Source: Oreohelix idahoensis (lineage: Eukaryota; Mollusca; Gastropoda; Stylommatophora; Oreohelicidae). Taken from it: a DNA stretch of 64,000 nucleotides. Numbering within the stretch: position 1 is the first letter of the stretch; the number at the start of each line of letters is the position of its first letter. The notes beneath the pieces were generated by a model. It searched no databases. It worked only from the letters and a program-made list of their open reading frames with translations, and was not told the origin of the DNA. Positions 34,181-44,798 of this stretch are shown here, in pieces. The stretch lies in the NCBI GenBank assembly GCA_024509875.1, contig JAMPIV010017533.1, forward strand, positions 113,657 to 177,656. The letters are read 5' to 3'. The translations under genes and the position numbers were made by a program.

Positions 34181-34421
34181 GTCAGCAACACACCTGATTT
34201 TTTTTTTTTAAACACTAGGAACTAGAAGTTTTAGAGACACAAAAGCACCACATGAATCAGCGAGACACTTGATGGGGATGAAGATGTAATTATACCTTTA
34301 AAATGAGTTATTGATTTTTGTTATTTTCACAAAGTAGTATCACTTCTTGTTGAGCAAAAAAGAGAATAGATATAAATTATATTTTAAAAATAATAACTAT
34401 TCTTGATTTTCCTAATTACAG

Positions 34422-34649
34422 GTGGATCTTCCAGCCATTAAGTCAAAGTATGAAGAACTTTATGGCCGTAAACTCAAGGAAGATGTCTCTGATGATACTA
34501 GTGGAGACTACCGGAAACTTCTGCTAAAAATCATTGACAAAGCTGGAAAAGCAGAAGGAAAGAAAAATGTATCAAAAAGTGAAAAACCCAAAACTCAGCA
34601 GAAACAAGAGGCAGTGAAGAGTGAAGACAAGAATAATGTCAAGTCATAA
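34422..34649 (+). CDS. Annexin exon E7/1, core 2 to core 3, 3' end broken in this assembly
   Basis: Acceptor 'cctaattacag' ends at 34421, phase 0. It encodes '[18 protein letters not shown]', '[18 protein letters not shown]' and then a Lys/Glu/Gln-rich linker '[20 protein letters not shown]'. It hits a stop at 34647-34649 where the other E7/1 exons continue through the linker into repeat I. Directly after it the sequence jumps back to a copy of its own upstream intron. The last 30 or so linker codons and repeat I are probably represented, damaged, at 35130-35360. The true exon likely continues; 34649 is the end of what can be trusted. Confidence 0.8.
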   Translation: MDLPAIKSKYEELYGRKLKEDVSDDTSGDYRKLLLKIIDKAGKAEGKKNVSKSEKPKTQQKQEAVKSEDKNNVKS

Positions 34650-35360
34650 ATTGATATATCAGTATAGAAGATCGCCAGCAGTTTAAAAATGTTATGGTGA
34701 TCCTGGAAGAAGTGGGAGAATGTTTAGAATTCAATGGACAACTTATAATTAGATGTGCTGAAAGAGAAGTAAGCAAAGTGAAGGAAAGATGATTAGGAAA
34801 GAGATAATTTTCATAAAAATGAAAGAAGGAACAAAACAGATGCAAAATGTCAGCAAGACACCTGAATTTTTTTTTTTAAACAAGGAACAAGATCACTTCT
34901 TGTTGAGCAAAAAAGAGAATAGATATAAATTATATTTTAAAAAAAAAGGAAGATTTTCCTAATAAAGAAGGAAAAAAGTCAAAGTATGAAGAACTGATGG
35001 CCGTAAACTCAAAAGATGAAGAAAGATACTATGAGACTACCAAAACTTCTGCAAAAAAATCATTGACAAAGCTGGAAAAAGAAGAAGAAAAAAAGAATGA
35101 AAAAAGTGGAAACTCAGCAGAAAAAGAATGAAGATGATAAGATTAATGAGAATGATGAAGATGCAGTCAAACTGTACAAAGCTAATGAAGAAAAAGGAAG
35201 ACATAAAGAAGGAAGAAAAGAAAGGACAAAAAAGAAGACAAAAGTGATTATGAAGATGATGAAGTCATTGAACTAGTCAAACTGTACAAACTATGAAGGG
35301 AAACTCTGAAGGTGAAACAGGCAAACACTGAAGAAGAGGTACAATGAACTTTATAAGAAG
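34650..35360 (+). pseudogene. Garbled duplicate of annexin E7/1 exon with its upstream intron
   Basis: 34651-34925 repeats 33911-34380 with many small deletions. 34980-35130 repeats the E7/1 exon start ('gtcaaagtatgaagaact', 'gatggccgtaaactc') with A/G-rich filler such as 'gaagaa' and 'aaaaaag'. 35135-35175 then reads as '[16 protein letters not shown]', the start of repeat I as in the exons at 50339 and 59505. 35320-35360 matches '[14 protein letters not shown]' and ends at a plausible donor, 'gttagt'. The frame is destroyed throughout. Either a decayed duplication or, more likely in my view, a poorly resolved consensus. Confidence 0.75.
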
Positions 35361-35564
35361 GTTAGTATATCAAGTTCAACTTGTGTCTTTTTTCATCTTT
35401 TTGTATTGTATGCTTACTGCTGCCCAGTGGGTCTCCTGAGTTTTAATCTTTTCAGCAAAGGTCTGTTTAGCTACACATTTTGTTTTAAAAACTGGAAGTA
35501 TCCCATGCTGTCTTCTTTTGCTCCAAGTATCTATTTTCTAGTTATGGGTGGAAAGTTAGTTTTC

Positions 35565-35690
35565 TAACTTTCCATACACAGTTTGAAAGTTTACTAGTTT
35601 TCCATGCACTGTATGAAAGTTTTCTAGTTTTCCAAATACAATGTGAAAGTTTTCTAGTTTTCCAAATACAGTGTGAAAGAATGGATCTGT
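35565..35690. repeat. About 30-bp tandem repeat, four copies
   Basis: Unit built on 'gaaagttttctagttttcca' plus 'aatacagtgt', decaying at both ends. 35361-35564 and 35691-36010 hold nothing recognisable. Confidence 0.8.
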
Positions 35691-36013
35691 CTTTAAATTA
35701 ACAGTATACAAATTTGATCACAAATCTATTCATAGGACCAGCACCAAGATAAAATCAAGTGAAAATTAATCTTTGCACAGAGATTTGATGACTTTATTAA
35801 TGACCATGCTTTTCCAAATAAACTGATATCATTTTGCAGTGTTTTTTTAATTGTAATTTTATTTTATGTTTGTGAATAAGGATAACTTGTTAATGCCTGT
35901 GTCTGATTTAATGGGACATGGAAAAGTAAGATGGTTGATTTAGGATTTAATTTGTGCATGTTGTTCTACTTGCAAATTATTGTGGTTTTTTTTTTAATGT
36001 GTTATTTCTTCTT

Positions 36014-36712
36014 TCATAACTGTCTTCTTTGGTCTTTGGCCGCTGACTGGCAAAGCAACCAGTGACCATAATGCCTGGTGGCATTTTGTAGGACAGCAGC
36101 AAACTGTCTCCACTTTGCTCGGCCTGCAGCCATCCTTGTAGTGGTGCCCCAGCTTTGGTTCATGCTTAACATTTCTTCCTCCACAGTTCTCTGCCAGGTA
36201 GCTTTAGCTTTTAGCTGGCCTAGCTTCCACTTTCTTTCTGGAGTCCATGGCAGTTCTGGTGATGGTGTCAGGGTCTCTTCTAAGGGTGTGGTCAACCCAA
36301 TTCCAGTGTCTACTTGCTATGATGGTGCGCGTCTTCTTGGTGGCAGTTCTTGGTTGAGGATGGTGTTCAGCCAGATAATTCACAGAATTTTCCTTAGGCA
36401 GGTTGTGTGGAAAGAGGACAGTTTGGACATTTCCTTTTCTGTTACTCTCCAGCATTCTGCACTGTACAGAAGTACAGAAATGACGCAGCTGTCATGTATT
36501 TTTAATTTAGCGTTTGTCCTGTACTGGGAAGATTTCCAGATGTCGTTTAGATTGGCGAAGGCTATTTTATATTTATGTTTGATGAATTTAGATGGGAGGG
36601 ATAAGAATGTGGCAAGACAAGGTTTGTGCCTTTTTATTTTGCTTAAATTTTTTTCTTGAAGATTCCTTAGCGTTCGATTTTTGTTCTGCATTGCTTTACT
36701 ACTGGGTAACAC
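36014..36712 (-). mobile_element. LINE fragment (reverse transcriptase C-terminal end)
   Basis: The - strand has 'AFANLNDIWKSSQYRTNAKL', 'LLYSAECWRVTEKEMSKL' and 'CLRKIL' at 36712-36380. Further frames 36455-36204 and 36295-36014 end 'RAKWRQFAAVLQNATRHYG'. This is the order expected at the end of an RTE/CR1-type ORF, with at least two frameshifts. Confidence 0.75.
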
Positions 36713-36724
36713 CAGTCAGTTATT

Positions 36725-36850
36725 GTTATTGTTATTTTTGAACAGAATCGACATCATTGCACTCCTGTCAAACCCATGGGTGCTCAGTCTCCCTCAGTAT
36801 ATGTTGAAGAGTGTGAATTCTAACTGTTCCTGTAGCTCGCTGGTATATAC
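36725..36850. repeat. Dispersed repeat shared with 54455-54590
   Basis: 'gaacagaatcgacatcattg', 'gtgctcagtctccctcagta' and 'tgtagctcgctgg' occur in the same order at 54455-54590, both next to a (TTA)n run. Probably a retroposon end on the - strand. Confidence 0.6.
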
Positions 36851-37139
36851 ACAACGGACGCATCCTCTCAAACGTCCATCTATGCAAGCCTTACATTTGA
36901 TGCCGAATTCCCACAGTCTTAACTATGATGATTCATCTATTGCAATTTTGCAAACAATGAGCACTTTTACTTTCACATTGTTGGATGTTTTCATTTTTAC
37001 ATTTATTATTTTCTTTTACAAATGTTTTAAACACATAAAGAAGGGAAACGGAGGCCTGTAAACAGTAAATAAATATTACACACACATAAAGGTATGTTTT
37101 CAGGCACTCGTGAATAATAAAGGAGTAGAAAACTATACA

Positions 37140-37528
37140 ACATAAAAATAACAGACGTGAGTGGCTTAATGGGGAATCAAACCCATGACCTTCTGTGTGG
37201 CACTCCCGCCTAGCTATGCAAGTGAATCACACTATCCTCCCTGCCAGCTAAGCACCACAAAATGATGCTTCGATGACAAGGGGTTTTTAGTGCGACCAGC
37301 AAGACTTAACACCGGAAATTAACCTAGGGCAATCCAGCCTATTAATGACGCAATTACTTCTGTTGTTCCCCTATTATACAGTATAGGTCAGATTACACAA
37401 GACAAAGACCTTAATACTGTGTCTAGTAAATGATAGAAGACTAAGAACAGCAAGTACAGGACAGAGGGTAGGTGGTGCTTAGCTGGCAGGGAGGATAGTG
37501 TGATTCACTTCCATAGCTAGGCGGGGGT
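37140..37528. repeat. tRNA-like SINE piece in a 58-bp inverted repeat
   Basis: 37201-37258 is the reverse complement of 37472-37528 with very few mismatches. On the - strand the left arm reads 'gtggtgcttagctggcaggg' and continues through 'gggtttgattcccc', which resemble tRNA A and B boxes. The right arm repeats only the first 57 bases. Consistent with two SINE copies in opposite orientation, the second truncated. Confidence 0.65.
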
Positions 37529-37529
37529 A

Positions 37530-37682
37530 CAAGGTGGCTAATATGAGGTTGGGCATGGGGTTGGCAACCTCATCATGTAATACAAATTGCCACAGAAACT
37601 GCTTCATGCAAGGTTCCTGCAAGGGGATCAGGTGCAGTGGCAGATGCATGCTTCATAAGGAGTGAAAATGAAAATGATGATA
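37530..37682 (+). repeat. Dispersed GAT-tailed repeat, copy 4
   Basis: 'ggtggctaatatgaggttgg', 'aacctcatcatgtaatac', 'ttgccacagaaactg' and 'aaaatgatgatac'. One of the best copies. 37683-38160 has nothing recognisable. Confidence 0.7.
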
Positions 37683-38167
37683 CATCAAAGCATTTCATAG
37701 AGAGTTTATTATTTTATGCTTCAAAGAATCAAATGTTGCAAAAAGATTTCATTGTAAGTTTTAATTCCACTCTCTGCTTTTCATTTTGATAAGTGTCTAC
37801 TCTTTTAATAATAACATGTCTCCTACTCCACTAAATCATATTCCCGTAGGTTTGCCCTTTTGTTGAACTTGTATAGTTCTGTGTCTGCACAGCTGGTTGG
37901 TTTGATTCCTTTCTCACCACTTGTCCAGAAAACCTTACCCTTTGTTTATCTTTTGTTTCCTGAGGGATTTTCACCCATCAGATTTTTTTTTACCTTTGCA
38001 AATCATAGAACAGTTAAGTGAAATGTCACTAAAACAAAAACATGCATGTAAAACAATCATATTCTCTGATACAACAATTTCTTGAAAATTTTAATTCTAA
38101 AGAGGTAAACGTGAGGGATGTATGAAATAAAGGTTTTCAAAAACTTTTTGACACTTTGTCAGCATTA

Positions 38168-38490
38168 CAGAAATCATTGTATTCTTCTTCTTCTTCCTCG
38201 TTCGTCCTGAAACGGATGTTGGTTGCGTTGTGTCTGTTTACAGCGAAGCTGCGGTATTTGCGCCTTTCGGCCGACACATCCAACTTCCGCATGGCATTTT
38301 TTGGGACCGGGTTTGCCTTCCCTCTTCGATCCCTACTCCTCAGCCAGACTGCAGTGATGTAGCCTGTTTCCAGGACCACCACATGGAGGTGGAGTAGGGT
38401 CTTGGTCAGTGCTGGTTCGCTGACCCTGATGCAGGCAGTCAAGCTATGGGTCGCTTACTGCATTCCTCACTTTTGACGCGTCTTGGGTCC
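38168..38490 (-). repeat. GAA-tailed retroposon, copy 1
   Basis: A family of about 310 bp ending in (GAA)n, on the - strand here. Landmarks are 'cttgactgcctgcatcagg', 'ccacctccatgtggtggtcc' and 'aaacccggtcccaaaaaatg'. Copies 2 and 3 at 55025-55345 and 57612-57925 are closer to each other. The open frames in all three (about 75-150 codons) have no known domain. Confidence 0.8.
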
Positions 38491-38539
38491 CAAAATCATT
38501 GTATAAGGTCTCTTATTAAAATGACATTTCACGATATAG

Positions 38540-39110
38540 GGCTTCTTGACCCTGCTTTGTATAGTGTCTTTTTATAAAGTGATGTTTCATTGTATTGTGT
38601 CTGTTGTTAAAGTAACATTTCATTGTATTGTATCTCTTGTTAAAGTGACATTTCATTGTACTGCATCTCTTGTAAAGTGACATTTCATTGTATTGTGTCT
38701 GTTGTTAAAGTGACATTTCATTGTATTGTGTCTGTTGTTAAAGTGACATTTCATTGTATTGTGTCTGTTGTTAAAGTGACATTTCAATGCATTGTGTCTG
38801 TTCTTAAGGTGACATTTCATTGTATTACGTGTGTTGTTAAACTGACATTTCATTGTTTTGTGTCTCTTGTTAAAGTGACATTTCATTGTATTGCATCTCT
38901 TATTAAAGTGACATTTCATTGTATTGTGTCTGTTGTTAAAGTGACATTTCATTGTATTGTTTCTGTTGTTAAAGTGACATTTCATTGTATTGTGTCTCTT
39001 GTTAAGGTGCCATTTCATTGTATTGTGTCTGTTGTTAAACTGACATTTCATTGTATTGTGTCTGTTGTTAAGATGCCATTTCATTTCACACTGTTTCTTC
39101 TTAGTTGGTA
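38540..39110. repeat. 33-bp minisatellite, about 16 copies
   Basis: Unit 'tgacatttcattgtattgtg' plus 'tctgttgttaaag'. As 33 is divisible by three, both strands stay open (38656-39156 + and 39084-38653 -). It ends about 150 bp before annexin exon E3. Confidence 0.93.
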
Positions 39111-39265
39111 TTTCAGCCTAAAATTTAAATTTCAATGGTCAGTGCCTCATGTTTAAACTATTATTGTGTTACAACAAATTGCAAAACCTTGGTATGTGTC
39201 TTGACAAACCGTGGTATGTGTCTTGACAATTACCTTATCCAACGGTTTGTTGTTTATTTTGTTAG

Positions 39266-39414
39266 AATACAAAAAGGACCTGGAAAAAGATATCAAGAAA
39301 GAGACTAGTGGAGATTTCACGGACATTTTGCTGCAGCAGTTCAGTGATAAGAAGGACAAAGGATCCAAGGTCAATGAAGAAAAGGCAGAACAAGATGCAA
39401 AGACTTTACATGAG
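39266..39414 (+). CDS. Annexin exon E3, core 3 (repeat II end, repeat III start)
   Basis: Acceptor 'ttttgttag' ends at 39265 and donor 'gtaatg' starts at 39415. Length 149 nt, phase 1 in and phase 0 out. It encodes 'EYKKDLEKDIKKETSGDF', 'TDILLQQFSDKKDKGSK' and 'EQDAKTLHE'. The acidic ligand (Glu before Thr-Ser-Gly) is present. The E2 exon that should precede it was not found between 35361 and 39265, and the E4 that should follow was not found before 44722. Confidence 0.9.
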
Positions 39415-40298
39415 GTAATGCTGAATATTTTATGACGTTTTCTCTTGTGATGAACTTACAGAATTGTAACATTGTTGCTCTTGTGCATTTTTTCCCTTCA
39501 ATTTGTCTCCTACTTATTTTGAATTTATGTTGTTGTGGGCCATATTTTATTTTAGAGCCCTGAGCATTTGTTTTTTTAAGGCAATGAAATAAATACATAA
39601 TTTTTTCCTTTTTGTCTACTTAATTATGAAATTTATTTAAAAATATTATCTGCTTTTATATTTCTGTGTAATTCTATTATGTATTTTGTATGTGTGTGTG
39701 TACATGGATGTGTGTGTGTGTGTTTATATTATTTCCCTTTACTTTAAATTTTGTTTCACTTATTTCAGTTATTTGAATATATTCTTGTTCTTACTTATTC
39801 TTTTCTTTCCAGTTTATTGTTATTTATCTTTTGATTTCTATTATTACGTTTTTTTTTGTGCCATCACTTGCCTCTTCCCATTAGCTGTTCTTTTTGTTTT
39901 TATGTCATTCTGTGTCTAGTTGTCAGCTGCATTTTGTCAGCAGTTATTACTGGAATTTTCCAGTTTTAAAAAGTATTCCTGCCAGATTTACCTTTTATGA
40001 CTCATATTATTTTCATTTAATTTTTAAGTAGTTAACTTAACTCTTACAACCTTTTCTCTACTGTTTTTTTTTACCTTTTATTTGTCCCAGATGAAGACAT
40101 TTTGGTCGTAACAGAAAATTTCTTTGTCCTATTAAGATGTATGTTACCTTTTTCTGTTTACACCACCATTGAATTTATCTTGCCTCGTCATTACATTTAA
40201 GTCTTGCAAATTGATATTAATCTTTGCTTGCTGGCAATTTATAATACTTTGGTCTCTTAAAAGTGGATGCCACATTTCTTCCATTAATCTGCAAGAAA
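39415..40298 (+). other. Intron, AT-rich, with a short GT microsatellite
   Basis: (GT)n-like sequence at 39688-39722. Otherwise T-rich with no recognisable element up to the RTE insertion at 40299. Confidence 0.5.
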
Positions 40299-43200
40299 AA
40301 CTCCGCCAATGCCGGTCCCAAGCCCGGATGAAAAAGGAGGAGGGCGGCCTGCATGGAGGCCGTAAGGAGGCAGCCCCTCCACCATGCAAAGGCACAACAG
40401 GCCAATCACCTGTTTGCTTTAAATCACGATTACTAGCAACACAAGAGAGAAAACTGGACTGATTCTAAAGGCGACGGACTACGGACTACGACTTATGGAA
40501 CTTGGAACACAAGAAGTATAAATAGGAAGGAAGAGGAGCTGGTGGAAGAGATGAGGAAAGCAAAACTAGAAATCCTGGCTATAACGGAAACAAAGAAAAA
40601 AGGACAAGGAGTCATGGATCTCGATGGCAACACGCTGCTCTACAGTGGTGTACCCATGTCTGAAAGAGCTAAAGGGGGCGTGGGTTGCATTGTGGCCCAA
40701 AATCAAAAAGATAGTATCAAGGGATGGAACTTTGTCTCGGAGCGCATTATGGTTGTTAAACTAAAAGAAGGAGAAACCATAGTCAACCTGGTCATAGTGT
40801 ATGGGCCAAATGAGGATGAGAGAGCAGAGGTCAAGGAGGAATTCTTCGAGCTGCTTCAAAGGACAGTGGATGACTGCCTAGATGAAGTTATCATGCTCGG
40901 AGATTTTAATGCCAGAGTTGGAAATGACCATGCTAGATGGGGTGGAGTTATCGGAAGATATGGAGAAGATACTCTCAATGACAATGGAAAGCAACTCCTT
41001 AGATTCTGCAGTGAGCAGAATCTGATCATTACAAACACAAAGTTCCCCCATAAGCGCATACATGCATACACTAGATGTGAACCAACAAAGAATGAGAAGT
41101 CAGTGATCGACTATGCCATTGTTCGGAGAAGCTCATTCAAATATGTCCGAGATGCTAGAGTCTGGAGGGGGCCAGAGATTGGAAGTGATCACTACCTGCT
41201 AACAATCAAAAGAACAACTGAAAGAGTTGCTCAGCCTAGGAACTGTCCAACATCACGCAAGAAACCAAGTAAACGAGCAGGAGAAATGAGCATTAGGACC
41301 TACAAGCTGAGAGAGCCAGAAATTAAGACCAGATATCAGGGGCTTATTGCTGCAGCGGTGAGCAACACAGAAGAACGACCTGATGACTTGGAAACCCTCT
41401 GGAATAAATTCAAGGATATCATAAAGACAGCTGATGCAGAAACATGTGGTGAAGTCCGACTTGGGAACAAGAGAAAGAGGACACCTTGGTGGACAGAGGA
41501 AGTCAAAGAGAAAATAAGAGAGAAGAAAATGGCATGGAAACAATACTTAGGAGCTAAAACACAACAGGACAAATGGAAAAATATAGAGAATATGTGACAC
41601 TCAGAACAGAAGCAAAGAACAAAGTGCTAGCAGAAAAAAACAGAAGTCCTGGGAAGAATTTGGAGAAAAGCTAGAAAAAGATGCACAAGAAAACCAGAAA
41701 TTGTTCTATAAGACCCTAAAGAACATGAGGAAGGAAAAACAATGCCCTCTCAAATTTATAAAGGACAAGCAAGGCAAATTGCTTACTGCCCCGAAGGAAG
41801 TAATGGGAAGATGGAAAGAATATTTCTCAGAACTCCTGGATGGTGAGCATGGTGAAGCATCAGAAATGATAAACACTAGCACAGAAGAGAAAACCAATGA
41901 TGGTGAAGATGACATAAAGATGGAAGAACTGAAGGCAGCACTGGAGAAAATCAAGATGGGCAAAGCAGCAGGGCATGATGGTATAACACCAGAAATGGTT
42001 AAGTTCATGGGAGCATCAGGTGACCTATTACTCTTAAGGGTTTTACAGGCAGCGTGGTACAACAAGACCATACCAAAGGATTGGGAGATTGCCATCATAA
42101 CACCAATTTTCAAAAAGGGTGACAATCGACAGTGTGGAAACCATAGAGGCATATCCCTTCTCAGTGTCCCTGGTAAAATCTACTCTAGAATCCTAGAGCA
42201 GAGACTCCGACGCCTAGCTGAGCCACAATTGGATGAGGTCCAGTGCGGATTCCGAGCAAACCGAAGTACTCAAGACCTAATCTTCACACTCAGACAGCTG
42301 AGTGAAAAGGCCCTTGAGTATAAGAGTGAGATGCATCTTTGTTTCATAGATCTGGAAAAGGCGTTTGACAGGGTCCCCTGGAGCAAACTTTGGGACTGTT
42401 TGGCAAGGAAGAATATTCCAGCACCTCTGGTTCATGCTATACAGAGCTTCTACAAGTCTTGCAGAAATTATGTGAGGACAGCAAACCATAAGTCAGAAGA
42501 GTTCAGGACTACCACTGGTGTAAGACAAGGTAATATCCTATCACCTTACCTCTTCATACTCCTTATGGATGATGTCATCAAGGCATGTAAGGAGAGAACA
42601 AGAAAGTATTCAGTGGGGTACTGGAAGATGAGACAGGTCTATATTTCGGAGCTGGCATTTGCTGATGATGTTGCCCTGATTGCTAAATCAGAGGCACATC
42701 TCCAATCCAACCTGCAAGTCTGGAAGGAAGAGCTGGAGAAGAGAGGGATGGTCATAAGCAGCTCTAAAACAAAATCCATGGTGATATCACGAGAAGAAAG
42801 AAAACATCAGATTAAGCTGGGAGAACAGGTCCTGGAGCAGGTCGACCACTTTAAATACCTCGGAGCTATTATAGACCGAAAGGGAGGCATCAAAGAAGAG
42901 TTGGCCACTCGAAAAGCAGCAGCTGGGAGACTTTTTCAGACCATAAATCGAGGATTCCTCAGCAAGAGAGAGGTTGGTAAGAAAACGAAGATGGCTGTAT
43001 ACCGCTCCACCTATGTCCCAGTCTTGACATACGGATGCGAGTCATGGGCAATGACTACAACCCATAAAAGCCAGATCCAAACCTCAGAAATGAGGTATCT
43101 GAGGAAGGTGGTTGAAGTAACAAGAAGAGACATGGTACGCAACCAGACGATACGCCAAGGCCTTAAATCCTACCCCCTGCAGACCCAAGTAGAACAGTCC

Positions 43201-43462
43201 CAATTAAGATGGTTTGGCCATGTCTGCAGAATGGGAGAAGATCGGATACCACGACAAGCATGGGAAACAAAGAGCCAAGGATCCAGACCCGAGGACGACC
43301 CAGAGTCCGCTGGGAGGACAACATTAGACAATCTTTGAAGGATCGAGGACTAGAATGGAACCAGGCCAGGAGGAAGACAGCCGATAGGATAGTCTGGCGC
43401 TCTCTCTTCCAAACCTCTACACCTCACGGTAGAAGGGGAACGACTAAGTAAGTAAGTAAGTA
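40299..43462 (+). mobile_element. Full-length RTE-like LINE, copy C
   Basis: 3,164 bp, flanked by aatctgcaagaaa (40286-40298 and 43463-43475). Starts 'ctccgccaatgccgg' and ends with (TAAG)n. Nearly the same length and sequence as copy A (3,166 bp) in opposite orientation. Recent insertion in the core 3 intron after E3. Confidence 0.95.
40542..43451 (+). pseudogene. Endonuclease/reverse transcriptase ORF of RTE copy C, frameshifted
   Basis: 40542-41597 is the endonuclease, with 'AITETKKKGQG', 'VMLGDFNARVGND'-type motif and 'GSDHYLLTIKR'. 41701-43338 is the reverse transcriptase, with 'GHDGITPEMVKFMG', 'NHRGISLLSVPGKIYSRIL', 'FIDLEKAFDRVPW', 'LAFADDVALIAKSEAHLQ' and 'YGCESWAMTTTHKSQIQ'. 43209-43451 is the end 'TPHGRRGTTK'. 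Frame changes are near 41570-41640 and 43290. Upstream, 40330-40462 encodes a short Gly/Pro-rich segment ending in a stop before the endonuclease frame. Catalytic motifs are intact. Confidence 0.9.
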
Positions 43463-43559
43463 AATCTGCAAGAAATATACTGAATTTTTATCTGCTGGAT
43501 TCATTGTTTGTCCTGGGGTCTTTGATGAGACAATATGACTACTGCACCCTCAGGCATAT

Positions 43560-43795
43560 TGTCATCATCATCATCAGCTGCCATCTCCACAACGAAGGTT
43601 GGCTGTAATGGGTCTCCATCGCCTTCTGTCTCTTGTCTTGGTGGTGCACTCTGATAGTATCTTTCCTGTTCATCTCTTGATGTTATCTTCCCACTTATAG
43701 CGCTGTCTTCCCCTTGCACGTTTGCCTTCAACTCCCCCTTCTATTAAGGTCTTCTGCAAGGTGTTATGCCTTTTTATGTGGCCAAAGTACAATTA
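43560..43795 (-). mobile_element. LINE 3' fragment
   Basis: The - strand reads 'HNTLQKTLIEGGVEGKRARG', then 'RQRYKWEDNIKR' and a GAT-repeat tail at 43566-43578. C-terminal LINE motif, one stop. Similar to the fragment at 24515-24720. Confidence 0.7.
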
Positions 43796-43796
43796 T

Positions 43797-43965
43797 TGTA
43801 CAAGATGACTAATATGAGTAGTGCATGGGTCTGGCAATTTCATCATGTAAAAGTAAATTGCCACTGAAACCACCACTGCAAGATCGTACCAATGTTTGGT
43901 ACAGGGAGACCAGCTGCAGTGATGGTTCCATCCTCGATTAGAAGCACAAAGGAAAATGATGATGA
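43797..43965 (+). repeat. Dispersed GAT-tailed repeat, copy 5
   Basis: 'acaagatgactaatatgag', 'tttcatcatgtaaaag', 'gaaaccaccactgcaagatc' and 'aaaatgatgatgat' in family order. Confidence 0.7.
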
Positions 43966-44011
43966 TTCCATGGTTTCCAATGAATAGAATTATTGTAATA
44001 TAAATCACCTT

Positions 44012-44270
44012 ACTACCTCTACACCTCACGGTAGAAGGGGAACGACTAAGTAAGTAAGTAAGTAAATCACCTTACTACCTCTACACCTCACGGTAGAAGG
44101 GGAACGACTAAGTAAGTAAGTAAGTAAATCACCTTACTACCTCTACACCTCACGGTAGAAGGGGAACGACTAAGTTAGTAAGTAAGTAAATCACCTTACT
44201 ACCTCTACACCTCACGGTAGAAGGGGAACGACTAAGTTAGTAAGTAAGTAAATCACCTTACTTATAGTTT
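44012..44270 (+). repeat. Tandem array of the RTE 3' terminus, four units
   Basis: Each unit of about 62 bp holds 'cctctacacctcacggtaga', 'aggggaacgactaagtaag', a (TAAG)n run and then 'taaatcaccttac'. The first part is identical to the last 40-50 bp of RTE copy C, which ends 550 bp upstream. The unit carries its own non-LINE spacer 'taaatcaccttac', so the array arose from one end fragment and its flank. Confidence 0.88.
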
Positions 44271-44722
44271 TAACACATTAACTACCGAATTGAAAAACAC
44301 ACTGTGGCCGAATTAAATTTTTCCCATTTTCATCCTGTAGGTGTTTGCACAAAGTAAGCTGTAGTTTTCGTAATTAATTACAGATTTTTATGAATTACAC
44401 GTCATTTTAAAGATAAATGAATGTACTATTACAATAAGCACTATTTGTAACTCTAATAGAGGTTGTTGCTATTTAACGGCCCTCCGATGGCCGAGGACTT
44501 GCAATATTTTCACAATTATAACTGCTTGCACCCCATCTCTATCAAAATCACTATTTCAATCAATGTGCACACCGTTTTCACTCTTGTCCTCATCATTAGA
44601 TCTATCAGTCAATTATTGAAACAAGTTTCTAGCCTATTCAGCCGTTAGACGAGATGTACAAGCATATTTTGTGGTCCTATCACTAGTTGCCACGGTAAAC
44701 AGTTTTACACGATTGCATCCAG
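44271..44722 (+). other. Intron; possible relic of annexin exon E4
   Basis: Near 44329-44360, 'atcctgtag' is followed by a stretch reading 'VFAQSKL', like 'VFAKSSL' of E4 at 26139, then a stop. Too short to call. The rest is AT-rich with nothing recognisable. Confidence 0.2.
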
Positions 44723-44798
44723 CTTTTCGATGAAGATATCTCAGTTCCTATCAAGAAGGCTTGCTCCAGTGAAGTAGGAGATGCCTATTCAGCATTAG
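44723..44798 (+). CDS. Annexin exon E5, core 3 (repeat III helices D-E)
   Basis: Acceptor 'gattgcatccag' ends at 44722 and donor 'gtaagc' starts at 44799. Length 76 nt, phase 0 in and phase 1 out. It encodes 'LFDEDISVPIKKACSSEV' and 'GDAYSAL'. Again the acidic position before the Ser/Thr-Ser-Gly turn is not acidic (Lys-Ala-Cys). Identical in length and phase to 27539-27614 and 55972-56047. It has no partner E4 in the assembled intron upstream. Confidence 0.87.
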
